DNA of 64,000 nucleotides from Mytilinidion resinicola. Its lineage: Eukaryota > Ascomycota > Dothideomycetes > Mytilinidiales > Mytilinidiaceae. Below are positions 22,201 through 34,749 of the stretch, piece after piece (position 1 is the first letter of the stretch; the number at the start of each line of letters is the position of its first letter). The DNA lies in the NCBI RefSeq assembly GCF_010093595.1, contig NW_022985462.1, forward strand, positions 560,534 to 624,533, read 5' to 3'. The position numbers and the translations under genes were made by a program. Under the pieces are notes generated by a model, which searched no databases, was not told the DNA's origin, and saw only the letters and a program-made list of their open reading frames with translations.

Positions 22201-23917
22201 GAATAACGGCACAGAACCGCGACTTACAGTCTCTCGCTTCCCAAAACGGAGAGACTTTCTGCATCCAGAGAACCCGGGGAACCAGATTAACGAAGCATAT
22301 TCATATGTGCTAGAACTAGAAGCGAAAGACTGCCTTGTCCATCGACTTCCAGCTTCTCTCTCTATTTTCGTGCTCTTCATACCCTCTCTCCTTAACAGGT
22401 ACGAGGTGCACATGCTTGCTGAACGTCTTCGCACCACCATTCTAGCCCCCGTATCTTTTGATTCCACAGACCTAAGTATTATTGTCAAAGCTATAATGGC
22501 TTCTTCTGCAAATGAAGCAGAGGACTACCAACGGCTAGAGTTTCTTGGCGACTGCATTCTAAAGTTGTGTACCTCTGTAAACCTCATGGCATCTCATTTG
22601 ATGTGGCCAGAAGGTTATTTGACCGCAGAAAAGGGCCGCACGACTTCCAATGGCTTCCTGGCTCGGGCTACGATGCAGCTAGGCCTCGAGCGCTTCATCG
22701 TCACTAAAGGGTTCACTGGGTCTAAGTGGAAGCCTCAGTACGAGGCGGATATCATCTCCAGCCAAGCGGAGGAACGTGTCGGGAAGGTTGAGCGGTCCTC
22801 GAAACTAATCGCCGATGTCATCGAGTCGTTGATAGGGGCAAGCTATGTAGTAGGAGGTCTACCGAAGGCTCTTTCTTGTCTCTGTACTCTTCTACCAACC
22901 GAGGACTGGAAGCCCCTTGAAGAGTCTCAAGAAGTGCTCTTCGATGCCGTTCCGGAAGAGCCTTCTCCTCGCCATTTAGCGGTGGTTGACTTGATCACTG
23001 GCTACACATTTACGAAGAAACATCTAATGCTAGAAGCGCTCACGCATCCATCATTTGTTGGACCAGCCGAAGTCGCATCATCTTCGTATCAACGCCTCGA
23101 ATTCCTCGGTGACGCCGTGCTCGACTACATCATCGTCGACCGTTTGTACGCACACAGCCCGGAATTGAGCCACGAAACGATGCACTCTATCAGATCGGCC
23201 ATGGTCAATGCCGCCTTCCTCGCCTTCATGTCCTTCGAAAACACAATTGCGAAAGAACAAGCCAACATCGCGATCGACCTCGTCACAAACGAGCGGCTTC
23301 CACAGGAGCCTTCCATCGTTCAAAGAGCGCTCTGGCAGTACCTACGTCACTCATCACCGCAGACGCCTCAGCTACAAAAGGCAGCGTTAGAACGCCATAT
23401 GGTTTCTCGCGATGCCATTCTCAGCGCCTTGAAAGAAGACCGCAAATACCCATGGTACCTCTTTGCGCGGACAGAAGCCGAGAAGTTCTTCTCTGATGTC
23501 GTGGAGAGCATGATCGGCGCTATATACGTCGACAGCCACGGCGACATCTCTGCCTGCGAGGGGTTTATCAGAAACTTGGGAATCATGGACTGCTTAGAAC
23601 GGGTGTTGAGAGATGCTGTTGATTGTTTGCATCCTAAGGAGCGACTGGGTCATATGGCGATCAGCGATACCGTGACTTATAGGCGTGTGGACACCGGCGA
23701 TAAGGAAAGGTATTACTGCCAAGTTGAGGTCGGCGGGAGGGAGATTGGGGGTGTAGTGGGGGGTGTGAAGAGGCTGAATGCGGAGACAGAGGCGGCTTGG
23801 TGGGCTGTGAAGATCTTGGAGGAAGGAGAGGATACGGATATGGAAGGCGGAGTTACGGTGGTCGAGAGTGAAGGATCGGAATCGCAATTTGAAGACGCCA
23901 AGGAGGCTATGGAATAA
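19259..23917 (+). CDS. DCL2: Dicer-like protein 2
   Basis: Exons are 19259-19419, 19451-19520, 19585-19837, 19892-20039, 20090-21184 and 21280-23917 (1454 aa). Domains in order: DEAD/H helicase with Walker A GSGKT at 48-52 and DEAH at about 160-163; helicase C-terminal lobe with [11 protein letters not shown] at about 475 and QRRGRAR at about 505; Dicer dimerisation domain at about 576-665 ([16 protein letters not shown]); RNase IIIa from about 990 ([13 protein letters not shown]) with its second acidic motif DVIESLIGA; RNase IIIb from about 1178 ([14 protein letters not shown]) with DVVESMIGA; and a C-terminal dsRNA-binding-like region from about 1360. No canonical PAZ is visible, as is usual for fungal DCL2. 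The enzyme cuts dsRNA into small RNAs for quelling and virus or transposon defence. Intron 1 is only 31 nt. It converges with the TRM732-like gene. Confidence 0.95.
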
Positions 23918-24647
23918 GACCAAGGGATGGAAGGAAACGAAGAAGACCAGGAAATGGGAGAAAGCTAGGAGATGGGCAAAGATCGGCAGATGGAGGACAA
24001 ATTATTTCTTGAAGGGAAGTCACCGGTATCACGACTCTGACGAATAATGATGCATGATTGAGGATCCACTTGAATGTTCAAAGTCTTCTTTCAGGTGTCC
24101 TCGGAGATTGCATTGTAGTGAAGCCATCCTTCCTCTCACCCTTACACCGCTCGCAACGTAAGCAACTCACCACCTCCTACCATCTCATTGTGAATAGTAA
24201 GTGGGGACCACCTGACTGTTCGCATGAATCGTAGGACCCTTGACGGTGGCAACAGAATGTATAATAGGCTCAGTTCTTAACAGCGTGGAGAATGTGATTG
24301 CTGGCGGAAACACCAGGAGTTCGTCAGATAGATTGAAGTGAACATGAGTTTGTATTGTATGAATGTGCGAGCTTATATACGTAATTGAAAGGAGAGTAAC
24401 GTGACTAGGTATAGCTACGCAGTGCGGAAGCTGATAAAGCAGCTACGTACTCATACGTACTGAAGCCGTATAGATAAACGCTTACTGTGAATGTAGAGGC
24501 GGAGGTGTATGCCGAGTCAATAGATCTATAGGTCAAAGCTCAAGAGGAATTCCAGCAGTCAGAATGGCAGCTTGGAAACCAGAAACTATCGCAAAAAAAC
24601 CGTTATGTTGAAGAGTCCCGAAGTCCTTCAACAGGTCAAACCCCATT
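23918..24647. other. Convergent intergenic region, DCL2 / TRM732-like
   Basis: 730 bp between two convergent stop codons. Contains only short ORFs; 3' untranslated regions of both genes are expected here. Confidence 0.55.
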
Positions 24648-27600
24648 TTAAGCCAGCCTCTCTTCTAATGTCACCTGCATCGCTTCCTCAATCTGCTCCA
24701 ACCACAGCCCATGAGCCTCTCTCTTCCGCCCAGCGTCACCCCATACCCTCAACAGCTTTAAGAGATTGTCAATCTTTATCAAGAATGTACTTCTTCTCGC
24801 ATCACCCGCCTTTAGAGCCTGCGAAGACCGCCGCGCCCAACTCAGTATCACCTTCGCCCCGTACACAACTCGCAACCCCAGCGTGAATACCTCCGGCTTA
24901 CTCGCCCATCCGAGTGCTCCGTCTTCCTCCTCCACCGTCGTAGTAGTCAGCGTATTGACTCCCTCAATGATCCAATGCTCGAACTCCTCCAGAAGGCCGT
25001 TGTTCGGACCTGGCTCAAAGGGAAGGCGGCCTGAGACTGCCGCCCAGATCGCAATTTCTCTACTTTCGTCAATGAATAGATTTTGCTTCTCTTGCGCAAA
25101 TAGTGCGGAGTTCTCCTTGCGCGCTTCTACCAGCGCAGTTGGGAACGGCTGTTCGAAGGGGCCTTGGCCAACTGCAGTACCCATGAAGCGGCGTATGGCC
25201 TCTTCGTGAAGGAGGCTATAGCCGGTATAGACGATTGCGAAGTGTTCCGCGAGCCGTTGGCTAGCAAGCAAGGGTACGACGTCCCGGGAATTTGATATGT
25301 AGTCGGGACCCGCCAGCACTCTCGCAGCGACGGAGGCAGCGACCTCGCGGATGTCGTCGTCATCGTCGTTTAGGGCATCGTAGACTAAGAATGCGAGGCG
25401 AAGCAATTGCGGACTCTTGGGTGTAGTCCAGATATGCTGGAGTCCGGCGAGGGAGCGCGCGGCGGCGAATCTAATGTCAAAAGGCTATGAGAATACATTA
25501 GCAGAAGACTGGCAATGATTGACGTCATGGGATGCGTACATTAGACTCGTCCAACCCTCTAGAAATTGTTCGGGCGTATCTTTCCATTTCTTGAATGACG
25601 TCTAGGTCCCATTCCGGACTGACTCGTGCCTTGTGGTCGAGGAAGTATCCATATAGTGGCAACGAGGCCTCGCATTCCATAGGTGGGCCACGTAGACTGC
25701 TCTTCTCGAGGTCTTCAATCGTCTGACTAATAGTCTGATTGTCGGCAGTTTTGAAGAAAGAAGATCTAACTGCTTGATCTGAGAATAGGGAAGCGATGGC
25801 GGTGCGTGATGCGGCTTTGCCTTCCGGGTCCATGGCATCTAGTGAGATGCTATTGAAGCAGGCGACGATCTGCGGTTTGGAGAATGCTAAGGAATGAGAT
25901 TTTGCGCGATCAATTAGTTCGACTAGTTCCTCGAGAAGAACGCAATAATTGTCCGGATCGAATCTTGAAAGGTCTCTCAAGAGGGTTTCGAAAGCCGTAT
26001 ATTTATCTTCGACGTTTGATGGAGGTCTTTCGGACATCTCCCACTTGAATAACTGCTGAAAGATGAGGTAAAGGCTGACGGACTTGCGCAGCAGAGCTGA
26101 ACCAGCAACCAGGCTCGATTGAAACCCCGTTGTGAGGTATCTCATACTACTTCGATAGTCTTGCTGAAGGTGACCTGCGATACTGTTGAGTGTGGCCAAG
26201 TGTTTTGATGTATGCCGTGCCCGAAAAAAGGCCTTGCTGAACTCATTGATGACATCCAGATAGGCTGAACGTATTAGAGGGTTTAAAATGTCTTCGTACA
26301 AGTCATTGAAATGATTCAGCACCTCTTCCAGGATGCTGTCAACCCGCTCTATCCAGTTGTCAGTCCAGGTCAAATACATATCATCAAAAGGAGCAGCATA
26401 CTAGAGTAAGATTTGATCAACGTGGGCATTGAACGAGCCTTCAGTCCATATCGTAGACAAAGTAGCTTTCCATGAATCGCATGCTGGCCAATGCTAGTCT
26501 GGGCCAACAAGGCCTGGATCTTGTCCAGAAAGTCGTGAGAACGGAGACCAGAAACCCAGGTTCGAGCCGCCATGTCCCGAATGTACCAATATGGTGCTTT
26601 GGTCAATTCAAGAACAAGCAGTCGTATATCGTCCTCTTTGGCGGATGGGGGCGGAGCTTGTTGAAGGATTTGTAGAGCCGGGAACACGGCCTCCATTGCT
26701 TGATCGGTTTTTCTAGATGATATAGAAAAGCTTGCCTCGATGGCATCCCTGCTTGGTTCCCCTAACGTCATCAACCTGACCACAATATCGAGCAAATTGG
26801 GAAATCGGTCGTATGATAAGCGCGACGTTCTCGTAAAGCGTTTCTCTTTCCAGTTTTGCGTATCGCCTGTACCTAGTAGCCGCTCAATTAACGCCTTGAA
26901 AAGCATAAGTCCACAATTCCGGATTGGCCAACTATCCAACGTCAGTCACATCAAATGCTCACTGCTGAGAAGAAGGTGCTACTCACAATTCTGATCCTAA
27001 TTTTGTCGCAGCAAGATCTAGTCCCTTGCTTAGGTAGACCTCAGATGCCGAGGATAGTTTTGTGGTTGTGTAGATGTCCTTAATGCAGTTGAGTGCATGG
27101 ACCTGAGGTATGCGGCTCTCATCGAACTTCGAAAGCCCTACGTCTAAAGACGCCTCCGAGAAAAGGTCTTCCACGACATGTTTGAAAAGGGCGCTCTCTG
27201 AGTCTGCGGAAATAATCCCAGTTATCAGAAACGGTATTCCGGCAGAGCGCCGGGTGATGATTAGAGATTCGTCCCGGATGTAGAGCATGGTATCCTAAAC
27301 CGCCTCAGCAATGATATATACATGAAATGGCCACGTAACGTACCTGATACCATGAGAGCAACAAGCCTTGAGTAGCTTCGTTTCCTATCTTAGAACAGCG
27401 TTGACAGCAAACTGCAAATGTCTGTGCCACCGCGGAGCACGCTCCTCGGTGCCTGAGGTTGATCAACTGAGTGAAGCACAATGTCCCTAGCCGCTTGAGC
27501 TGGAAATTATCCAAGATAGAGAGCGATGAAACTGTCTCGAATGGAGCTTTAGAGACGATCGCCCGAAGTAGCAAGCTGATTCGCTTAGCTGAGGTCCCAT

Positions 27601-30158
27601 AATCGGAGGGATTGACTAACCTGGCCTCTTTGAGCGCTCTCCAAGAGTAACTCAATATATCTTTCGTCGTGGTTTGTGAGTCAGCTTCCATGTCATCTGG
27701 TACATGGCCTTCAGGTGCATCGTTGCACAGGACGTTTTGGACGCAATTCCACACGTCATGAAAAGCCATGTAGAGTCGGGAGTGTAGATTCCTCCATGCT
27801 TCTAAAGACTTTCGCGGTGCGGCTTCAAGGATCGAATAGAAATCAGCGCGCTCCACAATGAATCTCCGGCGCATCAGCTTTGTAATACATGTAACCTCAT
27901 ATAGACTTACCTGATACTAGCGAGGATACCGTGTACAGGATATTGGTTTACAGCGACGGAGAGATTATGTCGAGCGATTTTAACGGTCTGTTCTAGTTGC
28001 TCCGTTAGATGGATGATAATTGTCCACTTGGACAACCACCACTCTTCATGTTCTCCGGTGATGCTGTGAATAAAACCACTGTCATCACTCTGAGAATACA
28101 ACAGCTCGTAGGCTCTCGCTACCCCGTCAGCATGATCAGCCCGGCCAGTTCGGAGCATGATCTTCTCGGCTCGTTCGATAAAACGCAAAAGCTCCATTGA
28201 TTTGGCTTGGGACATCTCATTTGGACGAAGCGGGGATGGCGTATGATTATCGCTAGGAGGTGTGTGACCGTCTAGCTGCTGTAGAATAGTTCGATTTCCT
28301 TCGTACCTAAGTCTGAGAATAGAAGCTGCCACACTATGGACCTCATCGAATGGGTCTAGCAAGAGGTCTAATAGCGATCTTGTTAGTTCAGGAGTGTATA
28401 TCTTCCTCTGATGGTGCCACTTCTTGTCTCCTTGCGCTTGCTTTGCAAGGCTTGTATGCGAAACGCTAGGGTCTAGGCCTGACCTGATCACGATGTTTAG
28501 CGACTTCAGCGCAGTTATATGCCGCTGATACGACGCAGTAGGTCGAAGTTCAGAGTCAATGAAACTGATGTACCACGATATGAAGTTGATATGGTATTTC
28601 AGTATAACATGCAACTCGTCTTTGTTGGTTTCTGATTTTCGGCTCCCATCAGAACTTTTGCTAGAGAGTGACTTCAGAGCTGCTGTGTTTCCGGCAAGCG
28701 CTTTGCTCAAAGTCGCTGTAGATGATCTAAGGCGGTCAAAAAGCCGTTGTATCTGACTTAATAATTCGCCGCGGAAATTTGCATCCGTGTCTGCGTGGAG
28801 GTGAAGCATGTTATCTTGAAGACATTGGAGGCTTCCTTTGGTGATTGGCTTTGTGATAGTAGCAGAGGAAGCCAAGAGCGAGATTCCCGCGAGCCTAGCT
28901 TCCGGATCCAAATGAGATAAGAGTCTTCCAAATACAACATCTGGAACGAGCAAAACACCAGCACGTACTTCGATAGTCTTAAGTTTGGCGTGATCTAGTC
29001 CCGTCAGCAGTGTAACTTTCGTTAGCTTGGGTTACATGCAACGGACCAACGTCTTTGACCATTCCAATATCTCTGCCAACTTGAAGCGCAGCAAAAAGTA
29101 TGCTGGTTTCCACCGGGTCATCCGATCGGCTGTTAGTGGCGTCCTTGTCCTCCGCCACGATGGACGAAGTCTGGCCTAGGCAACGGTACAATCGGAGATG
29201 ATTTAGGAAAAAGATATAGTCATCAAAACTCAGACGGAAGACTTCCGGAAAGACATGATGCCGAAACTCTTGAATACTCTCTGGAGAAGCCCGAACGCTG
29301 TTTTCGAAAGGCTTTACCCACAGTGGAAGATCCGTTCTTGGCCCGTCTTTGAAAGAGGTGAACTTTTGAGTTTTTGCAATGAAGTGGGCGACTAAATGTC
29401 CAGCAGCAAGCGCAGTGTCATTGTGTAGTACCCAGTCGAGGAATTTCGCGAGAAGGTTCTGGCCTAGCTCTGCTCGTAGCGGACGGCGGTTTGAATTCAC
29501 ATCAGACCCGCTGGATAGATCAATGAGCTGATCGATGGAGACCAAGTCTTTGGATATGAAGTGTGCCAGTGCTTGCAATGCAGGTTTGACTTTTCGGTGG
29601 TTTTGGTACCTAGAGATGAGGTTGACGGCTCTCAAGACCGCTTGATCACGAAATTGTAAGGAACGCGGAGTGTTCTCTCTTTTTAATACACCAGTGAAAA
29701 CAACGAGCAGCTGTCTCATGGACTTCGCTTTGGATTTGTCGAAAAAGTCCAGGTAAATGCCAAAGAGCCTTGACCAAATCTGCTCTTCCCAAATGACATT
29801 GCGTACAATCTCAAATTTGGAAACCTGGCATGGCTCAAAGATTCCACACAAGGCAATGCATGCGGTAGCGCGATGTGGTGGTGATAATTCTGCAACTTCA
29901 GCTGTCCCTATCAGTGCATGAAGGGCATCTTTCACTATCCTGGTCGTCGTTAGCAGAGGACATTGTAGGCACCTAGATAGGGTAGCATATGGAAGCCATA
30001 GACCATCAAGAATTTCAACCTTACTTAAGTTGGCTTTCATCGACAGTTGTAAACGAGTCGAGGCGAGCTATGAGATGAGAAGCTTCTGTACCTATTTGAC
30101 GGATGGCGTTCTCATCAATGGGAATGATTGCTGAAGATGCCGGCTCAGCCATTGCCAT
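24648..30158 (-). CDS. TRM732: THADA/Trm732 homologue (DUF2428 HEAT-repeat protein)
   Basis: Minus-strand exons: 30158-30092, 30033-29036, 28977-27911, 27863-27344, 27294-26987, 26931-26439(?), 26400-25540, 25484-24648; about 1716 aa. Introns are 47-58 nt except the sixth. Most joins are clean, for example RQI-ANLSKVEILDGLWLP, LH-TIEVRAGVLLVPD, HGILASI-RFIVERADFYS and GSE-FWPIRNCGLMLFKAL. The WPIRNCGLMLFKALIERLLGT segment with the following FPNLLDIVVRLM is the DUF2428 hallmark, and the rest is helical-repeat sequence throughout. In yeast Trm732 partners Trm7 for 2'-O-methylation of tRNA position 32; human THADA is the homologue. The exon 6/7 junction near 26400-26440 cannot be solved with a GT donor: a 38-nt GC-AG intron (AAG|GCTCGT) fits the frame, or there is an indel. 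Confidence 0.85.
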
Positions 30159-30720
30159 TTTATGCCGAGCGTGGGGCTCTATGGTCGAAGGCTCCCAAGT
30201 TTCATCGCATGTTAGAGACGGGGACTTTATCCGTACCCAGGTGCCTGAGAAGAATGTCGACAGAGTAGAGGGGATTAGAATCTTCGTCTAGCGTGCCAAG
30301 CGACTAGGACCTCGAAGTTTCTCCGGTTTCCTGACGACATCTCAACCATGGGACTGTCTTATTAATCAGGGGGTCTCGATGAGGATTGTCCGCACACTTG
30401 AAAAACTAATATGCACGGAGTTCTATCAGCTGTGTTTCATGAAACCTCTGAAAGTCTTCAATGCTCGCTGCCCTGGTGAGTATCGAGACTCAGAACCATT
30501 GACGTTCTGCAATACGTGAATTCAGAGCGTTGCAATCGCAAACCAGTGGTTGGAGGAGGTCAATACAACTCGTATATAGGATATACGATGCTGGTCAGTC
30601 TATTAACAATGTCCGCTTTTGTGCTCGACGACGGAGATTTTATTTCGATCAGCCACACAGCTTCGTTCAAGACCTCAGCCACTGCTTGTCGCCGTTGCGT
30701 TCTTGCTACCCTTCAAACGA

Positions 30721-30830
30721 ATCCAATGAAAAATAATTCCATGAAAAGAATCCGATGAAAAGAATCCGATGAAAAGAAATCGATGAAAAGATTCCGATGA
30801 AAAGAATACGAAGAAAAGAATGCAAAACAA
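30721..30830. repeat. 14-nt minisatellite
   Basis: About six to seven degenerate copies of a 14-nt unit AATCCGATGAAAAG, decaying at both ends, followed by an A-rich stretch. Confidence 0.8.
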
Positions 30831-30965
30831 AAGAATACACAGAATAAAAGAGAAAAAAAAAGGGGCCGTGTAATACGAGCGTGTGAAACAACACACCCAT
30901 TCGTCCGTGGTATATGCCATACTGGATCCACGAACCTGCGATGAGCATATCTTCTTTCGAAGCTA

Positions 30966-31163
30966 CTGTGGTATCCGGGGTTTATTTTGTGTCTGGACCG
31001 TGCGCGGCATTCACCTTTACTTTCAAATACACCAATCATAGCCTTTGTTTGTATGTATCAAAATGCTCAGGCAATACAAACGGGGCTGTAATTGGTGCAC
31101 TTTAAATACAAGGTGAATGCTGCGCACGGTCCAGACACAAAATATACCCCCGATATACCACAG
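30966..31163. mobile_element. Fold-back MITE with about 90-bp arms and TA target site
   Basis: 198 bp, TA at 30964-30965 and 31164-31165. The left end starts CTGTGGTATCCGGGG and the right end is its near-complement (ATATACCACAG). The two arms align over about 90 bp, through TTGTGTCTGGACCGTGCGC and the GCATTCACCTT block, leaving a loop of roughly 20 bp. No coding capacity. It is distinct from the CAGTGACAGG family, although both use TA. Confidence 0.82.
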
Positions 31164-31817
31164 TATGGCTTGATGGATGGATTCAATACTTGTTCAGCAT
31201 TTGGTAACCTGGTAGGTGCTTCAGAAATTTCTACATGGATCAGACGGAAAACATCGCTCTGGATTCTAGTGCGACTGTCTAAGGTGGCTTCACAGGTGGA
31301 CTGCTTGCTCAAAATTTCAGACCTATGTCCCGATTGGATTTGTGAAAATGTATCAATTCAGGCAGTCGTAAACAGGCGGACGCATTCACATGCTGCTGCC
31401 AGAGCATTTCGGCGTACTCTGTTTTCCTAGACAAGATGCCAGATTATAATCTTGAGATGCTGTTGAATTCACTGGGGCATCTGAAACGTTATCAAGGAAG
31501 GGCTAATAGACTGATCCCTAAGCCCTGCAACAGGTGCCCAGATCCGAGGATCCGAGTTGCACTTGACCAAGAATATGGTGGGATTCTATCCAGAGAAAGA
31601 GCCATAGAGGGTGACGCTTAGTAACTAATATTACAGCAGAAGGTTCTCTTTAGGCTTTCCATGGGCATCTCAAGCCTGGTCCCATCCATCACATTCCTAC
31701 CGTCCTTCCACGGCCGGAACTAACCAAAGTTGCAGACCGTGGCAACCGCCGCGATTCACTCGTCGAACGGCCGGCAATCCCGCTCTCCTGCAACGCCGTG
31801 TCGAGGGCTATACTAAG

Positions 31818-33449
31818 ATGGTCTCCGCTCCATCGTCTGCAATGTTCGCAGTGAAGCGCAACCTTGGTACTATGTCGCCAGTCGATGGCCAGAGAGGCGA
31901 GGTGGCTGGCGCAGGCGAACAGTCGTTTCGACGCCCGACCGACAATTCATCCTCATCCAACACCACGCTGCTATGGTCTAGTCGCGAGTACGTCCATCTT
32001 CCTGAACACCAGCCAACCGCTTCTTCGTCCATCGCGAGATCTTCCCCTATAATGGCGCAAAACACTACTCCATCAGTTACTCCGCTTTCGCCGCAGACCT
32101 TCGAGAACCTCCTTCAGCAAGTGCGCTATGTCTCTCCCCATCAGCGGCCTGCCGCATCTACAGTCACGGGCCCCCAAGCCTCTCAGTCTCCCGTTGGCTT
32201 ATCTAGGGCACAAAGCATTCATCATCCTCTCGCTGAGCATCTGGAACGTGTCGCACTTCATCGCGCTCAAGAGTTGGCCGCTGTCGGACAGCCCGCGACT
32301 AGCTCATCGATAGCCCGAAACGCTCATGCACTCGCCGCGCGAGTGCGACTCTCCAGCCAGGCCCCCGCCCTTCCTGGGCTACAACCCCCTCGACCCCATA
32401 CCGACTCGTCTCCATCTCTTCAGCAACCTCCCAATGAGGCCGCTCGACAGTCCTGCCAGCAGGCGGCAGCCACACCGCAGAATATCAGACCCACGATCCC
32501 CTGGTCATGCCCTAATAGTAAAATGGTGGAAATGGTCTTCAATCACGATTCTAGCTCACGCGGAGCAGGCGTCTTCTTGCGCACAAAGGCCGGGTTCGCC
32601 TACTATATGGTGCGCAAGATGTTCGTGGATAAGGGTGACATATTCCACGTCCCCGAACACCTAAAGACTGGGCTCATAATGCCTCGTGACCAGGTCGTTG
32701 AAACCTACCGGTACATCTACGAAAGCTGGTTGGAAACGCAATTCAGACGCTTCAAGCCTGAGTTCGATGAATACTACATCAGGGGCGAAGAGGCTGAAAG
32801 CCGTTTCCGCAACTTGGTTGGTCGCATAGGGGCCGCTCAAGAGGTGTTAGTTCGCACAAGAAACGCTGCAGAGGCAAAGAAAGCATTGGAGGCTGAGCCG
32901 CCCAAGCTGCCACTCGACGTGCCCCGAAGAGTTCAGATCACCCGGCCGCAGCTTCCTGACCTCATCGCCGAAGTTGTCAAGCCCTATGCTAAGCGGCGCC
33001 CCGGTATTTGTATTCACACCCGTCTTGATATACCTTTCAAGCCCTGTATGCAAGCGCCCGCCGTTTTCTGTGTTCACATCCGTGATATTGAGCATCCGCT
33101 GGCCCCAGGCGAAGTGCACGCTCTTCCCCCCTGGGCATATTTCGGTAAAGTCTAGGAAGTCATCTATCCGAGGACTTACGCTAACTCCTCTCAAGCCCCC
33201 GAAGACCAGAACCCGCCGACGGAGCGTTCTACGCCTACGCTGTCCTTACTCTGGGTGCCACTTGAATATCACCCGTTGCCCCACGACGACAATCTCACCG
33301 CTGAGCAATACAATGAGATATTCGATAAGCTTTTCGACTACCCGGAAGACCGTCTACTAGCCCACGGGAAGCAGAAACGTACGGAGGACGTTGAGGATGA
33401 TGGAGCAAGTGAGCGATATGACTCGATGACTGAGGCAGCCATGGAATAA
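31818..33449 (+). CDS. Hypothetical 526-aa protein with disordered N-terminal half
   Basis: Exons are 31818-33144 and 33196-33449; the 51-nt intron (donor GTAAAG, branch GCTAACT, acceptor CAAG) rejoins WAYF-APEDQNPPTERS. I do not recognise the family. Residues 1-235 are rich in Ser, Ala, Pro and Gln, likely disordered. From about 237 a compact region begins: KMVEMVFNHDSSSRGAGVF, then KAGFAYYMVRKMFVDKGDIF, ETYRYIYESWLETQFRRFKPEFDEYY, and a charged helix GRIGAAQEVLVRTRNAAEAKKALEAE. After an internal Pro-rich linker a C-terminal segment around PLEYHPLPHDDNLTAEQYNEIFDKLFDYPEDRLL ends in an acidic tail. No membrane segment or signal peptide. The start ATG was chosen as the first in a long open frame with a purine at -3. 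Confidence 0.65.
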
Positions 33450-33979
33450 GTAGGGCACCAACGAGAAGGTATCGTAGGGATCTGGCGTCGGCGCTCAGGG
33501 TTGGTTATACTCATTCTTGTGCCCATAGGCACGATAATAAATAATCCATTGCTTTGATTTACTATCTATGAGATATGATTTGGTGATGCCTATCACCAGT
33601 AGCTTGGTTATCTAAGCCTTGACCTTTGTGAACGCATTCACGTCCACTGTCTGAGGTGCCCCAGCGAAGTTAGTGATTGTTCAAAAGGATGAGTTTCAGT
33701 CTTCAGCTCTGTGAAAATGTATCGAGAACACTCAGGTTGCCACTACTAGCGTGTCAGTGGCGTTACATCCTTCCATATCCGTAACAAGGGGGAACAGGGG
33801 AGTACCCCCCCCCCCCTTTCATAGGCTATATATACGGGCCTTATGCCTCTTCAAATCAACACAGAACTGCTTCTTCACAACCTGAGAAGAACCTTCAGAC
33901 AGCGCTAGACGAGTATACACAGACAAATTCAACGGCTTATCGTATGTGTGAATGGGAGATTTCGCAGATCTCTAGACTA

Positions 33980-34207
33980 CAGTACAGGGCCATAAGTCTA
34001 GGCACACGCATTTATCACTGCTTGGCTCTAATCTTGCTCACTCGACACCACTGTGAGGAGCGGCCCAGCTAGTAAGTAGCTAGTACGTCAAGAGGCAGTC
34101 TGAATTGCACTGCTTGAAACTTGACATCATGCCTGGGTTTTTGAAATTCCATAGGGGTCCCCGAAACAGTGGTAAATGCGTTGGCACAGACTTATGACCT
34201 GTCACTG
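33980..34207 (-). mobile_element. MITE copy 2, same family as copy 1, opposite orientation
   Basis: 228 bp flanked by TA at 33978-33979 and 34208-34209. Its reverse complement aligns end to end with 15856-16082, including the ends (CAGTGACAGGTCATAAG), the GATGTCAAGTTT block and the CTAGCTGGGC...CTCACAGTGGTGTCGA core. The two copies differ by scattered substitutions, so they are not recent duplicates. Confidence 0.82.
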
Positions 34208-34640
34208 TACAAGATGCTTTCACCGCGAGACATTTGCTTGAAAGAAGGCCGGACGCTTAATGCACATGCTAGAATGGCTATGTGTACCATTATAAATGTC
34301 TACAATGCCCTTAATACTACAATAATTCGTCACAAATCCGTGTACACTTGTCCGCCGCTGCTTAAATCCCTTGATGCATTTTAGAAACCCCGAACTTTCT
34401 TGATTGGAACGTTCAGTAAGCTTGCCGAGCGACCTCAGGCAGTGGCTGATGGAAGTACACACTTGGCGGTGCTGTTCCTCGTCCCAGACTTTGTATAGAC
34501 CTGTTGGAGCACCGCACGCAGTGGCAGAACAGTGTGCATGGATCAATGTCCTTAGCACTAACCAGACATCAACTATGCACATCTGTAATCATACACTCCT
34601 CTCGGGCTTTCGGCAGCCGTACCCTGAAACTCTGTAGGTG

Positions 34641-34657
34641 CCAGACCTCGGGTCTGG
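34641..34657. repeat. Perfect 7-bp hairpin
   Basis: CCAGACC-TCG-GGTCTGG, downstream of the BolA-like gene's stop on the minus strand. Could be an RNA 3'-end structure; function unknown. Confidence 0.5.
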
Positions 34658-34716
34658 TGGGACGTATCGCAACCTCCACCATTCCCGTACCTCCCATATT
34701 CTAGGTCATTAAGAAA

Positions 34717-34749
34717 GGGATAATCGAATCCACCATCTTCGATTATCCC
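34717..34749. repeat. Perfect 12-bp inverted repeat with 9-nt loop
   Basis: GGGATAATCGAA and its exact complement TTCGATTATCCC flank a 9-nt loop. Located about 140-170 nt past the BolA-like stop codon on the minus strand. Confidence 0.65.

Larger units (their letters stand above)
30159..31817. other. Intergenic, 1.7 kb, with minisatellite and fold-back MITE
   Basis: No gene recognised. Contains a 14-nt minisatellite at about 30721-30830 and a TA-flanked inverted-repeat element at 30966-31163, both annotated separately. Confidence 0.6.

Noticed and set aside
33805..33816. 12-C homopolymer, and a 9-C run at about 56990
   Set aside because: Simple runs, possibly length-variable or error-prone in sequencing; no function inferred.
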